The notes below the pieces were generated by a model. It saw only the letters and a list, made by a program, of their open reading frames with translations, did not search any database and was not told the origin of the DNA. DNA of 22,465 nucleotides from a virus: IMG/VR virus record IMGVR_UViG_3300028548_000932, positions 1 through 22,465 of that record, one strand, 5' to 3'. The first letter of the stretch is position 1. Each line of letters begins with the position of its first letter. Below are positions 13,661 to 20,490 of this stretch, one piece after another. The translations under genes were made by a program, and so were the position numbers.

Positions 13661-14539
13661 TTATTGGGTTATTCGCCCTTCTGCTCGTGCTAAGTCGATA
13701 TCTTTTTCAAGTTTCTCAAACTCCCACGATTTCAGTCTGGCGATGTCGGACATCTTCCAAATCTTTTTGTTTGCATTTTTATCAGTTGGAACTTCTCTAG
13801 AACTTGGCGTTCTAACTGACTCTGCTGCAGACGCATTAGATTTATTAGATTTAGTTTTTAAGCCAGTGTCGGCTTTATAAAGGTCAAGAACCCTGATTGC
13901 CCATTTGCTATCAGTGTTATTTTTAGTGATACCCTCAGAAAGCGATTTAGGTTGGTCATCCAGCCACAAAAGAAACTTTTCATCATTCCTAATTTCATTA
14001 AAATCAGGGTGTGACGCAGTTAATATTTTGTAAGCACTTTGAACTTCCATGTCCTTTTCACGACCTTTTATAGTTTCAAGTTCCTTTTTTAAACCTTCAG
14101 ATTGTTCTTGAGCTTGCATTGCCGCTACAGTCTGCACTACTGCATATACGTCTGGATACTTGCCTTTAAACTCTTCTAGTTCATCTGGGCTTTTAGGAAG
14201 TTTAATTGAAGGGTCTAAATTCATCTGCTCGGCAGTTGTCTTTATAGCTTCTTTTTCACTTTTCCATTCTTGAAGTTTATTGTCATAATGCTTTTTTAAA
14301 TCATCATAACGTTTTTTGTAGTCGTGTTCAGGACTCTCTTCCTGTTTAGTTTCCACAAATCCTTCTGGCTGGGTAGCTTCTTGCGAAGTGCCATCCTGTT
14401 CTGCATTTGCTTCTACTTCATCCTCTTCATCTTTATAAACATCCTCTCGGTATTTGTTTCTATAGACATTAGGATCGTTCATTACTCCAAAGGAGTCATT
14501 GGGTTTGTTTGCTCTCGCACCTTTTACTTGTGTTGCCAT
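13661..14539 (-). CDS. Capsid scaffolding protein
   Basis: The protein has 292 residues, is highly charged and hydrophilic. The N-terminal third is acidic and disordered (KDEEDEVEANAEQDG). Residues 70-170 are coiled-coil-like (KKRYDDLKKHYDNKLQEWKS, EGLKKELETIKGREKDME). The C-terminus is a basic helical hairpin (KKIWKMSDIARLKSWEFEKL, DIDLARAEGRI), as in scaffolds that bind coat subunits through a C-terminal helix-turn-helix. It is directly upstream of the coat gene by 29 nt. GAGG sits 8 nt upstream of ATG 14539. It directs procapsid assembly and is then lost. The family shows little sequence conservation, so the call rests on composition and position. Confidence 0.8.
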   Translation of the reverse strand: MATQVKGARANKPNDSFGVMNDPNVYRNKYREDVYKDEEDEVEANAEQDGTSQEATQPEGFVETKQEESPEHDYKKRYDDLKKHYDNKLQEWKSEKEAIKTTAEQMNLDPSIKLPKSPDELEEFKGKYPDVYAVVQTVAAMQAQEQSEGLKKELETIKGREKDMEVQSAYKILTASHPDFNEIRNDEKFLLWLDDQPKSLSEGITKNNTDSKWAIRVLDLYKADTGLKTKSNKSNASAAESVRTPSSREVPTDKNANKKIWKMSDIARLKSWEFEKLEKDIDLARAEGRITQ

Positions 14540-14558
14540 TGTTATTACCTCATATATT

Positions 14559-14625
14559 GCAGTGCCACATGGCTGTGGGTAGCTGCTTCGGATGTCAGGG
14601 CCAGAGATAGTACTGGGTAGCTGAC
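14559..14625 (-). ncRNA. Tandem matched stem-loops in the leader of the scaffold gene
   Basis: The 92-nt spacer between the 1150-aa gene and the scaffold gene is GC-rich (34 of 60 bases at 14561-14620). On the minus strand it can form two hairpins of the same design. SL1 (14594-14625): outer GUCAG/CUGAC, a 5' bulge CUAC opposite CC, inner CCAG/CUGG. SL2 (14559-14586): outer GCAG/CUGC, CUAC opposite CA, inner CCACA/UGUGG, loop GCCA. Both contain CAGCTACCCA. SL1 begins 6 nt after the upstream stop, and SL2 ends 7 nt before the scaffold SD. This is a candidate cis-regulatory RNA, seen by eye only. Confidence 0.45.
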
Positions 14626-14631
14626 TAATTC

Positions 14632-17600
14632 TTATTGGTATACACTTTCTCTTACGGGGATAGGTTTTTTGTATGGGCTTTGTGTGTAGTATTCTTTGGG
14701 TTGTCCCATAGTTTCTGTACTTATAAACCCACCCTTTTCAGGAGTTCTGCTATAAAAATCGTGATCTCCTATAGTAGTAAAGTATTCGTTTCGCAAATTT
14801 GCGTTTAATTTATCTGATGCGTAACCTCTTTTCCCGTAGGTAAACACATCATCTCTAAGTTTAAATTTTTCTCTATCAGGGGACATGTCTAATGCCATAT
14901 CCGCTGCGTCAAGTGCTTTTTGCCAATCTTGGTTGTTAAGCATGTCTTTTAATCTAGGTTTTAAATTTGTAGGCTCAAGACCATCATATGCAAACATACC
15001 AGAACCTCTAGTTGTTCTACCTCTTAAAACATCTTTTATATTACTTAAATTTTTAAACGAATAAGTTTTATCATTAACTCTATTTAGGACTGTTTCTCCT
15101 ACTGCTCTTAACGCTTCTGGAGAATCCTTTTGGACAACTGACTCGGAAAATATAGTAACAGCAAGTGCTTCTCTATCGTCTAGACTGTCTAAAAACTCTG
15201 ACACTTGTGGTCTTGTTCTTGGATCACTGTTCATAAAGGATATAAGTTTTTTTTTAAACTTTGGATTCATCTCTTCAATTATATTCATACCACCTTGATC
15301 ATTTTCATTATTATTCTCAGCTACACCCCCACTATTCATACCTATAAAACCACCCTTTGCTAATTCTACACCTGCAAAAGCTGGGTTGCCTTTAAAAGTT
15401 CTACTTGATCTGTCGGCAGCTTTGTATTGTTGCTTTTTAAATAACATTGTTTCAAAATCTTGTGCCATAACGTCATTAGATATTTGAAACATCTTTTTAA
15501 TTTCAGAAGGGTCTAGTACTCCTGCAAGTGCAGGGTCTATTTGGTAATAAGCCTTGTCTTCTCCACTTACTACGCTAACAATACTTTCTAATCCCATTTC
15601 ATTTTTAATTTTTTCTTCAAAGTCTGACCTATTTTGTGGAGTCATATAATAATTAAAAACTCTTTCAATTTCTTTTGTTAAAACTGAGTTTCCATACTTT
15701 TGTATGTCTTGCTCATTGTCAGAATAGTCCTCGCCTTTACGAAGAGAACCATCTTTAACCATTTCATTTATAATAAGCTTTTTCAGATTGGTTGTATAAT
15801 TTACACCATCTGTAACCATGCTATTAAGAAAGGCTTGATTAACAACAGCTTGAATATACCTATGTTCTGCTTTACCTTCGGCAGTTTCAGGTTTGTCCTC
15901 TAAATTTTCAAGCCCTACAGACGAACTATTAGCACTTGGTAATTTAAAAGAATAATTTGGGTCTTTTGATAATGTATCTGCCCCTTTGTGCATAAGCTCG
16001 TGAGCCATTAGAGATTTACTTAGGTAGTCATCCCCCTTACCATCCAGAGCTATTTTGTTTCTACGAGGAGAATAATATCCTGATGCGTGTCCCATGTCCC
16101 CTTCAAAACCTTTGCCTTTTTTTAATTGGTTTACAAAGTCTGATAAACTTCTTTCATCTCTTAACCCTGCTTGTAACAACTTGTTCCAGCTAGTTTGATT
16201 AAGTAAATCCATGCCTTGTTCAATGTCTCCAAATTCAACTCCCGATTTATACCCTTGCAACTTAGTCGGATTTGGGTCTTCCTTGCTTGCATATTTAGAA
16301 AAGGGAGTTTGAGGATTTGAGTCTATGTTTTTATCTCGTAGGGTAGTTATTTCATTTATTTGCTCGTTAAGTTCATTAACCCGATTGTCTAACTCACTTA
16401 TTTCATCCTCTGGAGATTTTACAGTATCTCTTTCTACTATATCTCCTTCTGCCATCCCAATAAAACCACCTTCTGCTAATCCTTGCTGGGGTGCTATATT
16501 TTGAGGTTGTTCAGCTTCTTGTTGTCTGCGTGATACTTCTTTTTTACCTCGATTGTTTATCTTTTCTAGTTTGTCGTATCCTATCTCTTCGGCAATAGCT
16601 TTAGGAATGTAAACTTCATTTTTTGATACTAGCAATTGAACATTGTCTTTCACGTTCATTTCAGGATTTCCAAATTGTATTTCAACGCCTTTTTCTTGAA
16701 GGTTTGTAATTGCCACAGAAATCATTTCTTCTACATCTTGTTTGCCCATGAACTCTGCTGCAGGAGCATTGATTATAAAATCTCCTTCTTCAGCTTCGAG
16801 GGGCTTATCATCCTTTATTTCTTCTTGGGGAGTTGCTCCTCTATCTTGATCTATAAAACCTGCACCCTGAACAATTTCAGGATTTTGTGTTACAGCATCC
16901 CCCTCTGCCATTTTCTTAGGTACTTTACCCCCCTGTTTAAAATTAAAACTATCATTCATACTTGATGTATCAGGTTGGCTAGGACTATTATCTTCATTAC
17001 TATCAGTACTAAATGTACCTGTTCTACTGTATTGTGAGCCTGTTGGAGCTGCCCCACTTGGATTACCAGAAGCATCGTAAGATGAATATCCTATGCCTGC
17101 TCTGGCTGCTTCAGTAGAACTACCAAAAGCATCTGCAGTAATTCCACCTTTTTCCATTGCTGCTTGAGGGCTAGTAAAACCACGTACATCTAAACCATAT
17201 CCGGGAGTACGGTTGTTTTTGTACTGCCCTCCCCCTTCTTCAGTTAAATCATCTATTCTCGATCTTTCTCTACTCATAGCTTCTTTAAATGTGTTTCCTG
17301 ATAATCCAGAAGAACCTCCAGTAAGGCTAGGCCCAAAATTAATTCCCATAAATTCAAAGCCCGGTTGCATACTAACTAAATTACCATTAAAGTATCCTTG
17401 ATCATAACCTTTAAGTCCTTGTGCCATCTTGTCTGCAACATCGTAGTGAGTACTCATAACAGAAGAAGAAACTGAATTTAACATACCACTGCCCATAGCC
17501 GATCCATCTCCGTAGGGGGTATCCATGCTAGGACCCTTAAGTTGAAAAAGAATACTTGCTGGGCCACTTAAAAGACTACTTATATTTCCTACAGCTTGGG

Positions 17601-18084
17601 CAGCTACTATTTGACCTGAATAAGCAAGTGCTGCGGGAGCTAAATTTAGTATTGCTTGTTGAGTTGCACTAGCATAATACCCAGCTATAGCAGCTCCAAT
17701 GGGATCATTTTTTATAAATTCGTCTTCACCTTTTTGTTTCGCTTTATCAAAAGCTATTTGCCCTGCAGTAGGATTACCATAGCCTGCCCCAGCAATATCT
17801 GTAATTTCATTAGCATCGGATATTGATTGAGAAACTCCTACATTTTCAAATTCAGGGGTGTCCCTATACCTATCAGATGCAGAAACGCCACTTTCTGTTC
17901 TTAAATCACTAATATCACTTACAAGGTTAAAATTTTTAATTGGTTCATCGCCTTGAGCTTGGTTACTCTCATCTATAGTCTCAACGTCAATATTGTTTTG
18001 GGTTAAAGCATCAGCAGACCTTCGACTACTTCTAGCTCTACGCATAAGATTATCAAATTGAGAATTACCCGTACTAAATGCCAT
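14632..18084 (-). CDS. Large mosaic internal virion protein: HEXXH metallopeptidase plus SleB-like wall hydrolase
   Basis: The protein has 1150 residues in blocks separated by Gly-rich linkers. Residues 1-385 are low-complexity and Ala/Ser/Gly-rich with a hydrophobic helix at 128-175. Residues 400-525 contain VYIPKAIAEEIGYDKLEKIN, a block I associate with marine phage virion proteins. Residues 545-905 hold SLMAHELMHKG with HEXXH at 695-699, the zincin zinc-binding motif; the third ligand is unclear, with E740/H741 possible. Residues 966-1112 match cell-wall hydrolase SleB (Hydrolase_2): AVTIFSESV with catalytic-type E981, AVGETVLNRV, and IGDHDFY near the end. Such proteins are ejected with DNA and cut peptidoglycan on entry. 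ATG 18084 overlaps the end of the 76-aa gene, with AAGG upstream. Confidence 0.75.
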   Translation of the reverse strand: MAFSTGNSQFDNLMRRARSSRRSADALTQNNIDVETIDESNQAQGDEPIKNFNLVSDISDLRTESGVSASDRYRDTPEFENVGVSQSISDANEITDIAGAGYGNPTAGQIAFDKAKQKGEDEFIKNDPIGAAIAGYYASATQQAILNLAPAALAYSGQIVAAQAVGNISSLLSGPASILFQLKGPSMDTPYGDGSAMGSGMLNSVSSSVMSTHYDVADKMAQGLKGYDQGYFNGNLVSMQPGFEFMGINFGPSLTGGSSGLSGNTFKEAMSRERSRIDDLTEEGGGQYKNNRTPGYGLDVRGFTSPQAAMEKGGITADAFGSSTEAARAGIGYSSYDASGNPSGAAPTGSQYSRTGTFSTDSNEDNSPSQPDTSSMNDSFNFKQGGKVPKKMAEGDAVTQNPEIVQGAGFIDQDRGATPQEEIKDDKPLEAEEGDFIINAPAAEFMGKQDVEEMISVAITNLQEKGVEIQFGNPEMNVKDNVQLLVSKNEVYIPKAIAEEIGYDKLEKINNRGKKEVSRRQQEAEQPQNIAPQQGLAEGGFIGMAEGDIVERDTVKSPEDEISELDNRVNELNEQINEITTLRDKNIDSNPQTPFSKYASKEDPNPTKLQGYKSGVEFGDIEQGMDLLNQTSWNKLLQAGLRDERSLSDFVNQLKKGKGFEGDMGHASGYYSPRRNKIALDGKGDDYLSKSLMAHELMHKGADTLSKDPNYSFKLPSANSSSVGLENLEDKPETAEGKAEHRYIQAVVNQAFLNSMVTDGVNYTTNLKKLIINEMVKDGSLRKGEDYSDNEQDIQKYGNSVLTKEIERVFNYYMTPQNRSDFEEKIKNEMGLESIVSVVSGEDKAYYQIDPALAGVLDPSEIKKMFQISNDVMAQDFETMLFKKQQYKAADRSSRTFKGNPAFAGVELAKGGFIGMNSGGVAENNNENDQGGMNIIEEMNPKFKKKLISFMNSDPRTRPQVSEFLDSLDDREALAVTIFSESVVQKDSPEALRAVGETVLNRVNDKTYSFKNLSNIKDVLRGRTTRGSGMFAYDGLEPTNLKPRLKDMLNNQDWQKALDAADMALDMSPDREKFKLRDDVFTYGKRGYASDKLNANLRNEYFTTIGDHDFYSRTPEKGGFISTETMGQPKEYYTQSPYKKPIPVRESVYQ
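15325..15360 (-). repeat. Linker repeat, second full copy (AKGGFIGMNSGG)
   Basis: Encodes residues 909-920 of the 1150-aa protein, between the metallopeptidase block and the SleB-like domain. It shares GGFIGM with the copy at 16441-16476. Confidence 0.55.
16441..16476 (-). repeat. Linker repeat, first full copy (AEGGFIGMAEGD)
   Basis: Encodes residues 537-548 of the 1150-aa protein, just before the metallopeptidase block. A partial relative, GGKVPKKMAEGD, lies at residues 385-396. Confidence 0.55.
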
Positions 18085-18304
18085 TATTATTCTTAACCTT
18101 TTCTACGTTACTCTTGAGACTGAGTAGGGTTTCCAGTAAAACCAGCTTCCCCTGCAGCTGGCGTAGCTCCGACTCCGATTGGGCCATCGCCAGCCCCTTG
18201 ACCGTTAGGTCCTTGAGGTCGTTGAGGTACTCCTCCAGCCCCTGCCATATTTGGGGGTTGTTGACTAGGGGGGCCACCTTCGCCGCCTGCTCCTTGTTGA
18301 ACAT
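18074..18304 (-). CDS. Small helical protein overprinted on the portal gene
   Basis: A 76-residue frame lies out of frame over the last 197 nt of the portal gene and ends 11 nt inside the 1150-aa gene. It encodes MFNKEQAAKVAPLVNNP, then IWQGLEEYLNDLKDL, ESELRQLQGKLVLLETLL and SLKSNVEKVKNNNGI. The 'L...LE.YL..L.....G.A.A....ELR.LQGkl..LetLL.L...V' pattern is that of a helical protein often found just after phage portals. A balanced helical composition argues for real coding. An AAGGG-like SD lies about 12 nt upstream of ATG 18304. The segment is much richer in GC than its surroundings. Likely a head-assembly accessory protein of unknown detail. Confidence 0.75.
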   Translation of the reverse strand: MFNKEQAAKVAPLVNNPQIWQGLEEYLNDLKDLTVKGLAMAQSESELRQLQGKLVLLETLLSLKSNVEKVKNNNGI

Positions 18305-20240
18305 TCTGTTGCATCCCTTTCAATATTTCTGCATAGACCTGTGCTTCGTTAACGTCATTAACTAAACTGTCTGGATCAATGTCTTGCGATATGGCAAGCT
18401 CTCTCATTAAATTTGGTATCTTAACAAACGGTGCAAGAGTTGGATTCATAACCGTTTGCAACAACGCTGTTAATCTCTGACTTCTTACTTCTTTTTGCAT
18501 TACTGCTGCAACACCACGAGGTTTGATTTCTAAGTCCCCCTCTATGTCTTCAGCGTCTTCATTAAACTGCATGTTCCATTGGAAGTAAGCTTCTCCCATT
18601 GGTTTTAATAAGTAGTCGTCTATATTTTTTATTACTGTTTTCATTGCCAAGCCTGCAGAACCCATTAGCATCGATAAGCCTGACGCTGTTCTTCCTGTGC
18701 CTGAAACTCCAGTTTGTCCGTGTATAATAGAAGGTATACCTGTTTCTTCATCAGCAAGTTGGCGAGCTATTTGATACATCTGTATGTTTTCGCCTGCTGT
18801 GTTAGGAAACTTAAGTCCATTGATAGCAGTTCCTGTTACCCCAGACTGTCTTCGGAATATCTTACCGGGAAAGATGTCCATGTTTTGTCCGGGAACTAAA
18901 CTAGCTTCATCTACGTCAAAGACTAAGTTACCTGCAAGTGCTAAGTTATCAATAGCCATTCTTACGTGACCATTCATAAGCATCTGGGCATCTTCCATAT
19001 TTTCTGCTACACCAACTCCCCACATTTGATAAGGATTAATTTCAAACGGGAATACTTGATAAGGTATTCTAGATGGTGTAAATGGGTTAAGGACACATCT
19101 TAATATTATTGTACCACATACCCACACATTTACAGGTATCTGATCTAAGGTAGATATTCCTTGTGGTAATTGTAAGCCTGCTTCGTCAGCAAACTTAGCA
19201 TCAATAACTCCCCAATATTCAAGAACCTCAAACCTATTTTCTTGATAGTATGGTTCAGTCTCATCTTCACGGATAGTATCTTCATAGTATTTATCTTCGT
19301 AGTTAGGGCCTTTTGCTAAACAGTCTTCTATAGCCACAGAGTCAAAGTGTGGTCTTTGTGTTAGACCTCTAAGCTGTTGTCTGTTCATACGATGTCTTTG
19401 TATAACGTACTCACAGTCTTCAATACTAGTTGCTGATGGGTCTGGGTGAAAGTCCCAAACAGAAACTGACTCTATTCTAGGTACTGCTTTTTCGTAGGGA
19501 GTGTATTCTCTTTCTCCCTCTTCAGTTCTTTGCCACTTATGAACCTTTTTATTAAAGTTAAAAGGTCCTTTGACTATACCTGTTCCAAGCAACGATGCTT
19601 CAAATATAGCGTGACGAAACACATTGACTGCATTACTATCTAGTAACTGATCGTGTATCATGTGTTCCATGTTCAGTGCGGCTTGAGCTGCAGGACTTAT
19701 CTGAGGTTCTCCTAACCTAGCAGGACCTTCGGCAAGTGGTGCGTTTGGAAACTTACCAGCTATACCACCTAAAAAATCCATAGAAGGCGTTGCTTGAGTT
19801 GCTCCCGGAGGTAGCTCTCTTCCATCTCCTTCATAACCATATGAGTCTTGAGGTGGTATTGCGTCATCTAGAGGTGTCTTTAGATGAGCAAACTTTGCAA
19901 TACCTTCAGGCACAGGTGTTGATTCTACAACAATAGGAAACTTCTTGTTGGCAAACAATATGTCAACAATCTGCCCATATGCTGCAAGAACTTTAGTTTT
20001 GGTTATTCTAACAAATACTTTTGATCTCTCAGAGTCACGATACTGAGTTGTAGAGTCATATATACCACGAAAGTTTTTGTAGGCTTGTAGCCACCTTTGT
20101 TCGTGGGAACGTCTACCATTTTCGGAATCTTCAAATCTACTCTTTACGTATCCTGCTAGTCCGGGCATAATCTCTGCTGCGTTGGACATAGGGATACTTT
20201 CGGAGGACTCTTCGTCTGAGTTTAAAAAGTTATCAGCCAT
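18108..20240 (-). CDS. Portal protein
   Basis: This is a 710-residue portal, the dodecameric ring at the head vertex through which DNA is packaged. Supporting blocks are the N-terminal RRSHEQRWLQAYKNFRGIYD (43-62), KVFVRITKTKVLAAYGQIVD (74-93), VWDFHPDPSATSIEDCEYVI (261-280), NPYQMWGVGVAENMEDAQ (402-419) and GRTASGLSMLMGSAG (516-530). The size is close to P22-type portals. From N646 to the end the chain becomes a Gly/Pro/Gln tail with 18 Gly and 10 Pro in 65 residues. That tail coincides exactly with the overprinted 76-aa frame. ATG 20240 has AAGG upstream, 12 nt after the previous stop. Confidence 0.9.
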   Translation of the reverse strand: MADNFLNSDEESSESIPMSNAAEIMPGLAGYVKSRFEDSENGRRSHEQRWLQAYKNFRGIYDSTTQYRDSERSKVFVRITKTKVLAAYGQIVDILFANKKFPIVVESTPVPEGIAKFAHLKTPLDDAIPPQDSYGYEGDGRELPPGATQATPSMDFLGGIAGKFPNAPLAEGPARLGEPQISPAAQAALNMEHMIHDQLLDSNAVNVFRHAIFEASLLGTGIVKGPFNFNKKVHKWQRTEEGEREYTPYEKAVPRIESVSVWDFHPDPSATSIEDCEYVIQRHRMNRQQLRGLTQRPHFDSVAIEDCLAKGPNYEDKYYEDTIREDETEPYYQENRFEVLEYWGVIDAKFADEAGLQLPQGISTLDQIPVNVWVCGTIILRCVLNPFTPSRIPYQVFPFEINPYQMWGVGVAENMEDAQMLMNGHVRMAIDNLALAGNLVFDVDEASLVPGQNMDIFPGKIFRRQSGVTGTAINGLKFPNTAGENIQMYQIARQLADEETGIPSIIHGQTGVSGTGRTASGLSMLMGSAGLAMKTVIKNIDDYLLKPMGEAYFQWNMQFNEDAEDIEGDLEIKPRGVAAVMQKEVRSQRLTALLQTVMNPTLAPFVKIPNLMRELAISQDIDPDSLVNDVNEAQVYAEILKGMQQNVQQGAGGEGGPPSQQPPNMAGAGGVPQRPQGPNGQGAGDGPIGVGATPAAGEAGFTGNPTQSQE

Positions 20241-20252
20241 GTTTTACCTTAC

Positions 20253-20471
20253 TTAGAAGTAGTTTCTGTCGTCAGCCATTTTAAACAAAGAAGCTTCTAC
20301 TGTTGGCTTAGACTGTTTCTTTGGAGTCATAGCGTTTAGTTCAGTTATCTGACTGTTAGACGTATCAAAATCTTTACCTTCACGAGTTAATGGTGCGTCT
20401 GGTGCAGTGTAGGATGTTTTATCAGCGTTCATTATATATGAAGGACCGTAGTTATAGTTATTGTCTGGCAT
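20253..20471 (-). CDS. Small hypothetical protein (72 aa)
   Basis: The start is the ATG at 20471, with AGGAG 7 nt upstream. An upstream extension into the end of the 612-aa gene is open but has no SD of its own. The protein begins MPDNNYNYGPSYIMNAD and contains YTAPDAPLTREGKDFD, NSQITELNAMTPKKQS and a C-terminal ASLFKMADDRNYF. It is hydrophilic, probably mostly unstructured, with no cysteine or membrane segment. It lies between the recombinase-domain protein and the portal. I do not recognise a family; a virion or head-assembly accessory is suggested by position only. Confidence 0.65.
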   Translation of the reverse strand: MPDNNYNYGPSYIMNADKTSYTAPDAPLTREGKDFDTSNSQITELNAMTPKKQSKPTVEASLFKMADDRNYF

Positions 20472-20490
20472 TGTTATCTCCTGTATACCA

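Noticed and set aside
14559-14625. A tRNA or tRNA-like element in the GC-rich spacer
   Set aside because: The two hairpins do not close into an acceptor stem and no T-arm consensus or anticodon arm of correct size is seen.
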